From NCBI GenBank assembly GCA_009694365.1, contig SHVE01000004.1, positions 62,001-126,000 on the forward strand: a stretch of DNA of 64,000 nucleotides. The letters are read 5' to 3'. Of the stretch, positions 55,578 to 64,000 are shown piece after piece. A model generated the notes under the pieces. The model was not told where the DNA came from. It worked only from the letters and a program-made list of their open reading frames with translations, and did no database searches. The number at the start of each line of letters is the position of its first letter. Within the stretch, counting starts at the first letter, position 1. Source of the stretch: Thermoleophilia bacterium. GTDB taxonomy: Bacteria > Actinomycetota > Thermoleophilia > Miltoncostaeales > Miltoncostaeaceae. Both the position numbers and the translations under genes were made by a program.

Positions 55578-55590
55578 CGGCGTTGGTGCC

Positions 55591-56883
55591 TTAGCCAACG
55601 AGCGCCTCCATGGGAACGGGCCGCGGTGACCCGTGGTCCACCACGTGAACGAAGTCGTCGTGGAACAGTGCGAGCGCCGACTGAATGGGGGCCGCGGCAC
55701 CATCGGCCAGCGCGCAAAGCGTGCGTCCCGATATGCGCTCGACGATCGACTCAAGTAGCGCCAGATCCTCGTGACGGCTGTCGCCATCCACCATGCGCTG
55801 GAGGATCTTCACCAGCCAGCCCGTGCCCTCGCGGCAGGGCGTGCACTTGCCGCACGACTCGTGCCGGTAGAATTCCGCGAGCCGTAGCGAGGCGCGCACG
55901 ATGCAGCCGGAGTCGTCCATAACGATGCAGCCGCCCGATCCCAGGAAGGTGCCCGCCGCTTCGAGGGATTCGTAGTCGAGCGACACGTCGAGCGAGTCGA
56001 TTCCGAGCACGGGCACCGACGATCCGCCGGGCCAGCAGGCCTTGAACGTTCGACCGGGTCGCAGGCCACCCGCCATGTCGAAGATGAGTTCGCGGAGGGT
56101 GGTCTCACCGAGCATCACCTCGTAGTTCCCCGGGCGCACGACGTGACCGGAGACCGAGAAGACCTTGGTGCCCGGGCTCGCTGCGGTGCCGAGCGCGGCG
56201 TACCAGTCGGCGCCGCGATGCATGATGGGCGGCAGCGCGGCAAGCGTCTCGACGTTGTTGATGAGCGTGGGGCACCCGTAGAGCCCGGCGACGGCCGGGA
56301 ATGGCGGCTTGAGGCGGGGCTGGCCGCGCTTGCCCTCGAGGCTCTCGAGCATCGCGGTCTCCTCACCGCAGATGTACGCCCCGGCACCGCGATAGAGCGT
56401 GATGTCGAACGGCGCGCCGTCACCCAGCGCGTGCGGCCCGAGGTGTCCGGCCGCACGCGCCTCGGCCAGGGCGGCGTCGAGCACCCGCGCCTGATGCTCG
56501 TACTCGCCACGGATGTAGATGTACGCGCGTTCGCAGCCCACCGCGTAGGCCGCGATGGTGATGCCCTCGATCAACTGGAACGGGTTGTGCTCGATGATCT
56601 CCCGGTCCTTGAAGGTGCCGGGTTCGCTTTCGTCGGCGTTACACACGACGTAGGTGGGCCTGCCGGTGTCTTTGGGCAGGAACGACGCCTTGCGCCCCAT
56701 GGGGAATCCGGCCCCGCCGCGCCCGCGCAGGCCCGAGCGGTGGAACGTGTACAGGGCGTCGTCACGCGACAGGGTGAGGGTCTCCTTGAGACCTAGGTAG
56801 CCACCGGCGCGCGTGTACGCGCTGAGCGTGGTGAGGTGGTCGCCAAACTCTCGATGGCGGTAGACCGTGTTGATCTCGGGCAT
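55591..56883 (-). CDS. nuoF: NADH-quinone oxidoreductase subunit F
   Basis: The protein has 430 residues. GLRGRGGAGFPMGRK is the NADH-binding site, NADESEPGTFKDR the FMN loop, and ESCGKCTPCREGTGW the 4Fe-4S motif (cluster N3, about residues 345-360). It oxidises NADH and passes electrons to FMN. ATG 56883 fits the family start; an upstream frame to 57012 overlaps nuoE. Confidence 0.96.
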   Translation of the reverse strand: MPEINTVYRHREFGDHLTTLSAYTRAGGYLGLKETLTLSRDDALYTFHRSGLRGRGGAGFPMGRKASFLPKDTGRPTYVVCNADESEPGTFKDREIIEHNPFQLIEGITIAAYAVGCERAYIYIRGEYEHQARVLDAALAEARAAGHLGPHALGDGAPFDITLYRGAGAYICGEETAMLESLEGKRGQPRLKPPFPAVAGLYGCPTLINNVETLAALPPIMHRGADWYAALGTAASPGTKVFSVSGHVVRPGNYEVMLGETTLRELIFDMAGGLRPGRTFKACWPGGSSVPVLGIDSLDVSLDYESLEAAGTFLGSGGCIVMDDSGCIVRASLRLAEFYRHESCGKCTPCREGTGWLVKILQRMVDGDSRHEDLALLESIVERISGRTLCALADGAAAPIQSALALFHDDFVHVVDHGSPRPVPMEALVG

Positions 56884-56887
56884 GGCG

Positions 56888-57385
56888 CTAGCGCTCGTAC
56901 CGGGCCGGCGCGCCCTCGGCGCGCAGGTCGTCGATGAGGCACGTGGCGTCGGGGAGTTCGAGGGGCCCCAGTTGCTCCCCGGCGTCCACCTGGAGGCATG
57001 GTGCTCGATCACAGGCGCCTAGGCACTGGGCTGTCTGCAGGGTGAACATTCCGTCCGCCGTGGTGCCCTCGCCATCCAGCCCGAGGTAGTCGGCGATGTG
57101 CTCGACGAGCTCATCCGACCCGCGTAGCATGCACGACAGCGTGACGCACACCGAGATGACCCGGGTGCCCACCTTCTCGGGGTACAGCCGGTCGTAGAAC
57201 GTGGCCACGCTCTCCACGTAGGCGCGTGAGAACCCGGTCGCCTCGGCGACGACGGCCATACTCTCGGGTGGCAGCCATCCGACCTCCCCCTGCGCATACT
57301 TGAGCGCCGGCAGGATGAGGGAACGGGGGTCGGGGAACTGCGGCCGGAGCGGTTCGAGGTAGGTGTTCAAATCGCTCGTGGTCAC
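56888..57385 (-). CDS. nuoE: NADH-quinone oxidoreductase subunit E
   Basis: The protein has 165 residues with a thioredoxin-like fold. The 2Fe-2S ligands are VCVTLSCMLRG (CX4C) and AQCLGACDRAP (CX3C), cluster N1a. The helical N-terminal part has LKYAQGEVGWLPPESMAVVAEATG (read in parts). GTG 57385 overlaps the nuoD stop (GTGA) and gives the expected length. Confidence 0.94.
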   Translation of the reverse strand: MTTSDLNTYLEPLRPQFPDPRSLILPALKYAQGEVGWLPPESMAVVAEATGFSRAYVESVATFYDRLYPEKVGTRVISVCVTLSCMLRGSDELVEHIADYLGLDGEGTTADGMFTLQTAQCLGACDRAPCLQVDAGEQLGPLELPDATCLIDDLRAEGAPARYER

Positions 57386-58743
57386 CTGTCCACGCCCCCC
57401 ATCACCGGGTCGAGCGTGGCGACGATGGCGATGAGGTCGGCCAGGTAGTGGCCCACGCACAGCGGCCGGACCGCCTGAAGGTTGACGAACGACGGATCGC
57501 GCATGTGCACGCGGTAGGGCTTGGGCCCGCCGTCGCTCACCACGTAGCAGCCCATCTCGCCCCGCGGGCTCTCGATGGGGCAGTAGGCCTCGCCCGCGGG
57601 AACCATGAAGCCTTCGCTCACCAGCTTGAAGTGGTGGATGAGTGCCTCCATCGAATATGCCAACTCCGCACGCGGGGGCAGTACCACCTTGCGGTCATCC
57701 GCGATGGTGGGTCCCTCGGGCATGCCATCGATCACCTGACGGATGATCTTGAGCGATTCGCGCATCTCGCGCACGCGCACCAGATAACGGGCGTAGCTGT
57801 CACCGGCGGTCTCGGTGGGAACGTCGAAGTGGAAGTGTTCGTACCCCGAATAGGGGGCCACCTTGCGCAGGTCGTAGGGCACCCCGGCCGCGCGCAACGT
57901 GGGGCCGGTGACCCCGAGGCCGACCAACTGCTCGGCCGAAATGACGCCGACGCCCGTCAGGCGGTCCTTCCAGATCGGGTTGGTCGTGAGGAGCGCCTCG
58001 TACTCGTCGATACGCGCGGGCATCGTATCCACGAAGGTGGTGAGGCGCGTGAGGAAGCCCGGCGGCAGGTCTTGTGCGCAACCACCCACCTGGAAGTACT
58101 GGTGGTTCATCCGTTCGCCCGAGACCATCTCGAACAGATCGAGCAGGTCGTCGCGTTCGCGGTAGCAGTAGAAGAACACCGACATGGCCCCGAGTTCGAG
58201 GCCCGTGGTGGCGAGCCACACCAAGTGGCTCGCCACCCGGTTGAGCTCACCCAGCAGTACGCGGATCCACTGGGCCCGGGTGGGGACCTCGAGGTCGAGC
58301 AACGTCTCCACCGACATCGTGTACGCCGTGATGTTGGCAAATGGCGCCAGGTAGTCCATGCGGGTGACCAAGGTGATGGCCTGCCACCACGTCTTGGTCT
58401 CGCACTGCTTCTCGATGCCGGTGTGCAGGTAGCCGACGACCGGCGTGACGTCCCGGACGATCTCGCCATCGAGTTCCACGATGAGGCGCAGCACTCCGTG
58501 GGTGGACGGGTGGTTCGGTCCGAGGTTGAGGATGAGCGGCTCGCGCATGCCGGGTCGGGTGTCGGCCAGCATCTCGTTGGCGAGCGTGCGCTCGACGGCC
58601 TCCTGAGGCGTGTACGCCTCGACGTTGGCAATCGCCCGCTCGGTGGGCGTGAGCGGCCGGGCCTCACGCGCGGCGCCGAGAGTCGCCTCGCGGCTCTCGC
58701 GGGCGAGCGGGAAGTTGGTGGCTGCGGGCCGGGTGGTGCTCAT
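57382..58743 (-). CDS. nuoD: NADH-quinone oxidoreductase subunit D
   Basis: The protein has 453 residues. GPNHPSTHGVLRLIVELDGE near residue 76 holds the quinone-site His, with HTGIEKQCETKTWWQAITLVTRMDYL (read in parts) and the late IESPRGEMGCYVVSDG. The N-terminal 65 residues form an unusual extension rich in Arg, Thr and Glu (ATLGAAREARPLTPTERAI) before the conserved core. It forms the quinone-binding end of the hydrophilic arm. Confidence 0.95.
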   Translation of the reverse strand: MSTTRPAATNFPLARESREATLGAAREARPLTPTERAIANVEAYTPQEAVERTLANEMLADTRPGMREPLILNLGPNHPSTHGVLRLIVELDGEIVRDVTPVVGYLHTGIEKQCETKTWWQAITLVTRMDYLAPFANITAYTMSVETLLDLEVPTRAQWIRVLLGELNRVASHLVWLATTGLELGAMSVFFYCYRERDDLLDLFEMVSGERMNHQYFQVGGCAQDLPPGFLTRLTTFVDTMPARIDEYEALLTTNPIWKDRLTGVGVISAEQLVGLGVTGPTLRAAGVPYDLRKVAPYSGYEHFHFDVPTETAGDSYARYLVRVREMRESLKIIRQVIDGMPEGPTIADDRKVVLPPRAELAYSMEALIHHFKLVSEGFMVPAGEAYCPIESPRGEMGCYVVSDGGPKPYRVHMRDPSFVNLQAVRPLCVGHYLADLIAIVATLDPVMGGVDR

Positions 58744-58746
58744 CAG

Positions 58747-59220
58747 CTACACCGCATCCGAGAACTGCACGTCCTCACCGCCGATGGGGTAGTCACGTCG
58801 CAGCGGGTGACCATCCCAGTCGAGGGGGTTGAGGATCCGGCACAGGTCCGGGTGGCCTGTGAAGTGCACGCCGAACTGGTCGTACACCTCACGCTCCATC
58901 CAGTCGGCACCCGGCCACACGCCGGTGACCGACGCGACCTGGGGATTGATCGCACCGGCCCAGATGCGAAGCCGCACGCGGGCGCCCGAACCGATGGCCG
59001 CGAGGTGGTAGGCCATGCGGAAGCGCCCGGGCTCGTCGGGGAAGTCGGCGCAGGTGACGTCGGAGAGCAACACGAACTGCGACGGTCCGTCGCGCAGCGC
59101 TCGCGCGGCCGCGACGATGCGCTCCGTCACCACCTCTACGGTCACCTCGCCCCGGTGCGCGAACGACTGCACCACGGCACCGGGTGAGGCCGCCTCGATC
59201 TGGACGGCGGCGGTGCTCAC
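58747..59220 (-). CDS. nuoC: NADH-quinone oxidoreductase subunit C
   Basis: The protein has 157 residues. [19 protein letters not shown] is the beta-rich core and [36 protein letters not shown] the family signature (each read in parts). It is a separate subunit, not fused to NuoD. GTG 59220 overlaps nuoB by 4 bases; nuoD starts 3 bp after its end. Confidence 0.94.
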   Translation of the reverse strand: MSTAAVQIEAASPGAVVQSFAHRGEVTVEVVTERIVAAARALRDGPSQFVLLSDVTCADFPDEPGRFRMAYHLAAIGSGARVRLRIWAGAINPQVASVTGVWPGADWMEREVYDQFGVHFTGHPDLCRILNPLDWDGHPLRRDYPIGGEDVQFSDAV

Positions 59221-59882
59221 GGGGCCGGTCCGTCGGTGTCGGTCGTACGGGCGACCACCGTGGCGAGAGCACCGGAGGTCGCGCGGTCGAATGCCGCTCG
59301 CTCCGCCCGGCGGCGTTCGATGAGCACCGACGACGGCACCTGGCCGTTCGCGCCGATCTTGGCGCGCAGGATGTCGATGCCCTCCATCAGTCCCTCGGGC
59401 CGGGGCGGGCAGCCGGGTACGTAGACGTCAACCGGGATGATCTTGTCGACGCCCTGCACCACGGCGTAGTTGTTGAACACGCCGCCGGTGCTGGCGCAGG
59501 CGCCCATGGAGATAACCCACTTGGGCTCGAGCATCTGGTCGTAGATGTGTCGCACCACCGGCGCCATCTTCTGCGTGAGCCGACCAGCCACGATCATCAG
59601 ATCGCTCTGGCGCGGGGTGGCACGGAAGTACTCGGCACCAAAGCGGCCCATGTCCAGTCGTGGCGACAGCGTGTGCATCATCTCGATCGAGCAGCACGCG
59701 AGGCCGAAGGTGGCCGGCCAGATGGCCGAGGTCTGGGCCCACGCAATCGCTTTCTCCACCGTCGTGGTGAGGAGGCCGCGGGTGGCGTCGCTCGTGTCGA
59801 TGTCCCGTAGGTCCCAATCCACGGTCGGGTCGGTACGGGGAGCGCGGTGCACCGGCGCACCGGGCGGTGGGATCAGCGCCAT
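59217..59882 (-). CDS. nuoB: NADH-quinone oxidoreductase subunit B
   Basis: The protein has 221 residues. The N2 cluster ligands are in [23 protein letters not shown] and [10 protein letters not shown]. It hands electrons to quinone. The C-terminal 50 residues beyond the core are an Arg/Ala-rich tail. ATG 59882 overlaps the nuoA end by 10 bases. Confidence 0.95.
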   Translation of the reverse strand: MALIPPPGAPVHRAPRTDPTVDWDLRDIDTSDATRGLLTTTVEKAIAWAQTSAIWPATFGLACCSIEMMHTLSPRLDMGRFGAEYFRATPRQSDLMIVAGRLTQKMAPVVRHIYDQMLEPKWVISMGACASTGGVFNNYAVVQGVDKIIPVDVYVPGCPPRPEGLMEGIDILRAKIGANGQVPSSVLIERRRAERAAFDRATSGALATVVARTTDTDGPAP

Positions 59883-60229
59883 TCGAGCGCCTTCGTGCGC
59901 CAGACATAGACAAGGCCACCGGTGAGAATCGCCACGAAGACCACCAGTTCGACAACGGCGAGGCCGCCGTAGTCGCGTAGCACCACCGAGAGCGGATAGA
60001 GAAATGCCAATTCCACGTCGAACACGATGAACAGCATTGCCGTGAGGTAGAAGTCGATGGAGAAACGTCGTCGCGCGGGCTGCACCGTGAGGATGCCGCT
60101 CTCGAACGGCAGGCCCTTGACCGGGTTCGGACGTTTCCTGCCCACCATCGACAGGGTGAGCAGTGATGCCGCAACGGCCCCGCCGAGTACGACATAGATC
60201 AGAATGGGAAGCCAGGTACGAAGGTCCAC
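59873..60229 (-). CDS. nuoA: NADH-quinone oxidoreductase subunit A
   Basis: The protein has 118 residues and three helices. [41 protein letters not shown] (read in parts) is the signature of NuoA. GTG 60229 is used because an AGGGG stands about 10 bases upstream; a longer frame to 60316 lacks family homology. It opens the operon nuoA-B-C-D-E-F-G-H-I-cupin-J-K-L-M-N. Confidence 0.94.
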   Translation of the reverse strand: MDLRTWLPILIYVVLGGAVAASLLTLSMVGRKRPNPVKGLPFESGILTVQPARRRFSIDFYLTAMLFIVFDVELAFLYPLSVVLRDYGGLAVVELVVFVAILTGGLVYVWRTKALEWR

Positions 60230-60999
60230 GTGGACCCGCCCCTTTCCGTTGCCGCAGATGCTGGGGAGCGGTCGATTGCCGAGATGATGCTCGTCACCGT
60301 ACCAACGGTTTCGCACAAGCGCATCAATGTGCGGATTGCCTCATGGGAATGGGAATCCCACCGGGTCGTCATGTGTCGTTTGTGACATTTGCGCGATTCG
60401 GCGTCGCTGGCCGTTCGACGGTGTCCCGGGCGGTGGGCGATGAGCGAGGAGATGGCCGCCCGACGACGGGCCAGTCATATGACGGGGTCCGAAATTTCTC
60501 GCCGCCCGACGGGCACGCATGATCGCCCCTCAGGTGGTCATCCCGGAACCCACCCGCCGGCGCACATCAGATGGTGGTGGACCATCCCCGACCCATCGGG
60601 GCAGGATTCCCGCGGTGCGTCGTCTCGCCGCCGCCGCCAGTGGTCGCGGCGCGGTGGACGCCAGTGTGCCGATCGAGGGCGGACGGGGAATGCGGCGAGA
60701 CGGCTCCCCATGATCGCGACGCGAGTGTGACGGGTACCGATGTCATGGACCGTCCGAATCACGACGACAGTGGGGGGCGCCGTCTCCACCAACCGGGAAC
60801 CGGTTCATCCGGGTGGCCAGACCCTCGTGGTCGGTGCCGAGATCCGCGATGCTACCCGGGTGGACGCCTCTCTGATCTCTGCCCCAACGGTCCGGACGAA
60901 TTTCGCGTCCGCGCCGGTGCCGCTGTCCCTGGATGCGATGCGCCGGCCCCCAGCGGCCCGGCCCGGCCCGGTGTCCGGTCCCCGGCCCGGTGCTTGACT
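60230..60999. other. 770-bp gene-poor region between nuoA and the TPR gene
   Basis: No reading frame with recognisable protein features was found on either strand, although long open frames exist as expected at this GC content. The nuoA side must hold the nuo promoter; a weak candidate is TTGATG with TGGTAC 17 bp on (minus strand, about 60300-60328). The other half holds several inverted repeats listed separately. Confidence 0.6.
60830..60911. repeat. Imperfect 23-bp inverted repeat and neighbouring hairpin
   Basis: Positions 60830-60852 and 60866-60888 are complementary at 17 of 23 bases around a 13-nt loop. A 6-bp stem CGGACG/CGTCCG with loop aatttcg follows at 60893-60911. AACCGG-gaa-CCGGTT just upstream (about 60791-60805) forms another stem. 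Together they suggest a structured region before the TPR and ABC permease genes. Confidence 0.4.
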
Positions 61000-61311
61000 G
61001 TGGGCATCGATCGCATCGTGTACTTCTCGGACCTCGTGGCCAGTGCCCCGGATGAGCCACGTGCCCGGTACGGGCTTGCCGTCGCGCTCCGGCACGCCGA
61101 ACGGCACGCGGAGGCCATCGTGCAGTACCGCGCCTACCTAGCGCTGGCGAGTGACGAGGGTGCGGCGTGGGGGCACCTGGCGGAGTGCCTCACCGCCACC
61201 GGCGATGTGGACGCGGCCGCCGACGCCTATCTGGCGGGAATGGACACGGCTGCCCGCCACGGTCACAACGGGCTGGCGGCCGATTTCGCCGCGGCAATGG
61301 AGGTGCTGTAG
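61000..61311 (+). CDS. Short TPR-repeat protein
   Basis: The protein has 103 residues and about three tetratricopeptide-type helix pairs: ARYGLAVALRHAERHAEAIVQYRAYLAL (read in parts) and AWGHLAECLTATGDVDAAADAYLAGM. It is a protein-interaction scaffold; no other domain. GTG 61000 is chosen since the TPR pattern follows; longer frames to 60571 lack homology. Its TAG overlaps the GTG of the permease gene by one base, so the two are co-translated. Confidence 0.75.
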   Translation: MGIDRIVYFSDLVASAPDEPRARYGLAVALRHAERHAEAIVQYRAYLALASDEGAAWGHLAECLTATGDVDAAADAYLAGMDTAARHGHNGLAADFAAAMEVL

Positions 61312-62063
61312 TGACCGGCGCGGTGCGGTTCTGGTTTCGTAACGCCACCGTCGGTCGCACGACCATTTTCACCACGCTCGGCCCCCGTTTTGTGGAGGCC
61401 CTTGCCTACCTCGCCATCATGGGCCTCGGCCTCGGCGCGTATCTCACGACGGTGGATGGCATCTCGTACGTGCAGTTCATCGCTCCCGGCGTCGCGGCCA
61501 GTGCCGTGATGTTCGGGGCGATTCTGGAGACGTCCTACAACGCATTCGTGCGGATCCATGTGCGCCGGGTGTTCGAGGCGGCCGTTACCACTCCGCTCTC
61601 GGTGGGTGACGTGGTTGTGGGCGAGTACCTGTGGGCCGGGACCCGGGGCACCATCTACGGGGTCATCTTTCTGGTGGTAATGGCGCCCTTCGGCCTTGTG
61701 GCGTCGTGGTGGGCCCTGCTCTGCCCGTTGGTGTTCGTGGTCGGTGCGCTCACCTTCGCGGTGTTGGGTATGACGTACACCTCATTCACGTCGAACATCG
61801 AGCACTTCAACATCTTCTGGACGGGGATCCTCACGCCGATGTTCCTGTTCAGCGGCATCTTCTTCCCGTTCTCGGGCCTGCCCGGGTGGGCGCAGGTCAT
61901 CGGGTGGTGCCTCCCGCTGTCGCACTTCGTGGCCGCGACGCGTGAGATGGTCCTCGGGGATGTCGGCTGGCTCACAGCGGCCCATGTGATGGTGCTGGTC
62001 GCCTTCGCCGCCGCGTTGTTCACCGTGCCCATCCGACGCCTCCGGCGCACGCTTCTGGCATAG
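61311..62063 (+). CDS. ABC-2 type permease, NodJ family
   Basis: The protein has 250 residues and six predicted helices. GPRFVEALAYLAIMGLGLG, QFIAPGVAASAVMFGAILETSYNAF and FLFSGIFFPFSGLPGWAQ (read in parts) match the NodJ/ABC-2 permease pattern of small-molecule, lipid or oligosaccharide exporters. No ATP-binding gene is next to it; the NodI-type ATPase at 8936-9868 is the obvious candidate partner. Start GTG 61311 overlaps the TPR stop. Confidence 0.85.
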   Translation: MTGAVRFWFRNATVGRTTIFTTLGPRFVEALAYLAIMGLGLGAYLTTVDGISYVQFIAPGVAASAVMFGAILETSYNAFVRIHVRRVFEAAVTTPLSVGDVVVGEYLWAGTRGTIYGVIFLVVMAPFGLVASWWALLCPLVFVVGALTFAVLGMTYTSFTSNIEHFNIFWTGILTPMFLFSGIFFPFSGLPGWAQVIGWCLPLSHFVAATREMVLGDVGWLTAAHVMVLVAFAAALFTVPIRRLRRTLLA

Positions 62064-62076
62064 CCCGCTGAGGGTT

Positions 62077-62098
62077 TGTGAACACCGTGTGACACCGG
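62077..62098 (+). promoter_or_regulatory. Possible PhoP/Pho-box-like direct repeat upstream of pstS
   Basis: Two 11-bp units, TGTGAACACCG and TGTGACACCGG, follow head to tail; they agree at seven of eleven positions ungapped. Actinobacterial PhoP boxes are tandem 11-bp units containing GTTCACC-like cores, and GGTGTTCACA is the reverse strand here. The site lies 90 bp before the pstS start, after the permease stop. This is a weak match. Confidence 0.3.
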
Positions 62099-62187
62099 TG
62101 GGGCAAGGCCCGCCGCCGGGGTTAGCGTTCTCAGGGACTCGCATGAGGGGTATGCGGGCACGGACTGATCTCAGAGGAGAACGTCAC

Positions 62188-63240
62188 ATGAAGGTAGGCA
62201 CCATCGTCATCGCCGGGCTGCTCGGTGCAGCGACGGTTTTCGCGGCCGGTTGCGGCTCCAGCTCACCGTCCACCTCGGACACCACCGGGGGAAGCGGGGA
62301 CCCGATGTTCGTCACGGTTGGCTCGGGTGCCACGTTCCCGGCAACCGCATACACGCGCTGGTGTCAGGAGAGCGAAACCTGCACGTACGCCTCCAAGGGC
62401 TCTGGCGCGGGGATCAAGGACTTGACCACCGGCACGGTCGCGTGGGCGGGAAGTGACGCCCCACTTACCTCCGAGGAGACCGCCGCCATCACGGGCACGG
62501 TGCTCTACTTCCCCACCCTGCTCGGTGCGGTGACCGTCCCTACGAACATCGAGGGCGTGACGGGGCCCATCAACCTCACCGGGACGGCGCTGGCGGGAAT
62601 CTTCGACGGCGATATCACGAGGTGGAACGACACCGCGATCGCCACCGACAACCCGGGCAAGGTCCTGCCGGACGCCCCCATCACCGTGTGTGCGCGGAGC
62701 GATTCCTCGGGGACGTCGTACAACTTCTCGAAGTACCTCGGCACGGTGAGTCCGACCTTCGCTGGCAAGGTGGGTGCCAACGGCAGCAAGACGCCGACGT
62801 GGACGGCCAAGACCGTCGGTAGCCCCGGCAACCCGGGCGTGGCCCAGTGCGTCACGAGCAACCCGAACTCCATCGGGTACGTCGACTCGGCGGCCGCCAA
62901 GGAGGCCGGTATCACCGACCGGGCCGCTGCCATCGGCACGGCGGCGGGATCGTTCGTGGCCCCGACCACCGCGTCCATCACCCTCGCTGGTGACGTGGCG
63001 TCGGTGCCGAGTGACCTGCTCGTGAACGTGCTCGACAGTCCGGTTGCGGGTGCATACCCGATCACGACTACCACCTATGTGCTCGCGGTCGCGGGCACGG
63101 AGGCCGCCGGTACGGTCACGATGGTCCTCACGTACTTCTTGGGCACCAAGGCCCAGGGCCAACTTGCCGCGATGGGGTTCGCCCCGTTGCCCGCGAACGT
63201 CCTTGCGAAGGCCATCGCGCAGTTGTCCGCGCTGTCGTAG
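62188..63240 (+). CDS. pstS: Phosphate ABC transporter substrate-binding lipoprotein PstS
   Basis: The protein has 350 residues. A lipoprotein signal peptide ends FAAGC (Cys about residue 22), followed by a Ser/Thr-rich linker. Phosphate-binding loops resemble PstS: VGSGATFPATAYTRW, SKGSGAGIKDL, WAGSDAPLTSEE and ICARSDSSGTSYNF-like VCARSDSSGTSY. It delivers phosphate to PstCAB, but pstC, pstA, pstB and phoU do not follow, so this is an orphan PstS. ATG 62188 has a good AGAGGAG upstream. Confidence 0.92.
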   Translation: MKVGTIVIAGLLGAATVFAAGCGSSSPSTSDTTGGSGDPMFVTVGSGATFPATAYTRWCQESETCTYASKGSGAGIKDLTTGTVAWAGSDAPLTSEETAAITGTVLYFPTLLGAVTVPTNIEGVTGPINLTGTALAGIFDGDITRWNDTAIATDNPGKVLPDAPITVCARSDSSGTSYNFSKYLGTVSPTFAGKVGANGSKTPTWTAKTVGSPGNPGVAQCVTSNPNSIGYVDSAAAKEAGITDRAAAIGTAAGSFVAPTTASITLAGDVASVPSDLLVNVLDSPVAGAYPITTTTYVLAVAGTEAAGTVTMVLTYFLGTKAQGQLAAMGFAPLPANVLAKAIAQLSALS

Positions 63241-63563
63241 TTCCCGCGTGATCGGTGACGGGGCCCGTCGGGGTCCCGCCACCGGATCCGCGATCCCCGG
63301 TCGGGGACCGGGAGCACGGCGCCCTCGATGGCCACACCGAAGGCGGCCGTCATGTGACCGAGGTGCGCCCCCATGTGGCCGACGTCACGGGCATTCGGGT
63401 GGCCACCAACGGCTCGGGTCCCGGTGCCACCGACTCCCTCGCCCGGTGCGTGCCGTCGCCCGGACGTCGTGAGCATGTTCCACGACCCCTCATGCCGCGC
63501 CGGGTTCCGTCATCGCCGGTGAGGGTTGGTGCCCGGCGGCGGGCACTTCCCGGGTGGTGACGG
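63241..63563. other. 323-bp gap after pstS
   Basis: Several short GC palindromes occur (for example around 63256-63268 and 63294-63310) that could end pstS transcription. No convincing reading frame, RNA gene or repeat was recognised. Confidence 0.5.
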
Positions 63564-63980
63564 TTACCGCGTGAGCGGTACCAGCACGCTCGCTGTTGCG
63601 TCCCACCGTTGTATCTCGCAGCCGTTGGTCCGGGTGAAGGTGGCGGTAACGGGCTGGTCCTGCCATGTGCCGGACACGTCCAACTGTTCGGGTCCGCCAT
63701 ATATTTCGGTGCAGGCGGTGTCCGTTGGTACCGGAGCGAACGGATCCGTGAGCGACGCCAACTGCTCGCATGCCGCTCGGGCATCGCTGGTGCCGGACGG
63801 GCAGCTGAGCGTAGCCTCGGTCGGCGGAGTCCCCGGCGCGGAGACAAAGGTGAGGCGCAGGTTGCCGGTGCCCGGGTCGTCAGGGGTTTCCGGTGGGCCG
63901 CCCGCACATCCGACTCCGGTGATGACGAGCACGAGACTGGCACCGATGACGGCGGCGGCGGTGGTCATACGCGGCGACAT
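63564..63980 (-). CDS. Subtilisin-inhibitor-like (SSI) serine protease inhibitor, probable lipoprotein
   Basis: The protein has 138 residues. A hydrophobic signal segment ends ITGVGC (Cys25), a possible lipobox although the -3 residue is Gly. The mature part has the SSI four-cysteine pattern: C60, C71, C90 and C121, with spacing 11 and 31, close to the 15 and 30 in SSI of Streptomyces. The expected reactive-site loop is CTEIYGGP, so the P1 residue two after Cys90 would be Glu. GTWQDQPV, FTRTNGCEIQRW and SVLVP fit the fold. A surface inhibitor of extracellular proteases is the likely role. ATG 63980 is used. Confidence 0.8.
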   Translation of the reverse strand: MSPRMTTAAAVIGASLVLVITGVGCAGGPPETPDDPGTGNLRLTFVSAPGTPPTEATLSCPSGTSDARAACEQLASLTDPFAPVPTDTACTEIYGGPEQLDVSGTWQDQPVTATFTRTNGCEIQRWDATASVLVPLTR

Positions 63981-64000
63981 GCCTACTCCTCGATCGTCAG

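Noticed and set aside
57448-59187. 579-codon frame antisense to nuoD and nuoC
   Set aside because: Low-complexity His/Arg/Val-rich translation without family motifs; both nuo subunits on the other strand are complete.
60300-60328. nuo operon promoter as a firm call
   Set aside because: The -10 match TGGTAC is poor, so it is only mentioned as a weak candidate in the gene-poor region.
63255-63560. 101-codon frame between pstS and the SSI-like gene
   Set aside because: Composition is typical of non-coding GC-rich sequence, with no recognised motif or conserved start context.

Overview
This is a gene-dense, high-GC window (roughly two thirds G+C by eye) around the chromosome replication origin of a bacterium. 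GTG starts are common and adjacent genes often overlap by 1 or 4 bases. Actinomycetota is the likeliest phylum, perhaps a deep branch such as Thermoleophilia. The reasons are the rpmH-rnpA-yidD-yidC-jag-rsmG-parA-parB / dnaA-dnaN-recF-dciA-gyrB-gyrA order, an actinobacterial-style eukaryote-like IleRS and a subtilisin-inhibitor-like lipoprotein. The GyrB is the long form, which is unusual for that phylum. The class assignment is inference.

Layout. 1-9.9 kb (+): an envelope/exopolysaccharide block with an ATP-grasp enzyme cut by the window edge, a Wzz-like protein, a membrane-anchored beta-propeller, MurJ, two glycosyltransferases, a DsbA-like protein without its CXXC, UDP-glucuronate decarboxylase and a NodI-type ABC ATPase. 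9.9-12.3 kb: tatC and tatA, a small chorismate mutase, a DUF151 nuclease and tRNA-Ile(GAT). 12.3-17.0 kb (-): parB, parA, rsmG, two parS sites, khpB, yidC, yidD, rnpA, rpmH. 17.1-28.9 kb (+): the origin and replication genes. DnaA boxes lie both upstream and downstream of dnaA, and a GHKL-ATPase/winged-helix gene ends 3 bp before dnaA. A secreted-protein gene sits between dnaA and dnaN.

28.9-36.8 kb: a methyltransferase remnant, then a type II fatty-acid operon (fabZ, fabH, fabD, fabG, fabF, a dual-specificity-phosphatase-like gene, accD, accA) that lacks acpP. 36.8-45.4 kb: a lipid kinase-like protein, an alpha/beta hydrolase, ileS, a DUF4395-thioredoxin fusion, a thioredoxin, an L,D-transpeptidase split by a -1 frame change, and a TauE/SafE transporter split into two half genes. 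45.6-60.2 kb (-): a complete 14-gene nuo operon (complex I) with a cupin gene inserted between nuoI and nuoJ. 60.2-64 kb: a gene-poor, hairpin-rich stretch, a TPR protein, a NodJ-type ABC permease, an orphan pstS and an SSI-like inhibitor.

How it fits together: most of the window is core machinery (replication, segregation, membrane insertion, fatty-acid synthesis, respiration). The less ordinary material is in small genes embedded in those operons: the GHKL-wHTH gene coupled to dnaA, the phosphatase in the fab operon, the cupin in nuo, and the split or decayed genes. No CRISPR array, insertion sequence or prophage was seen.
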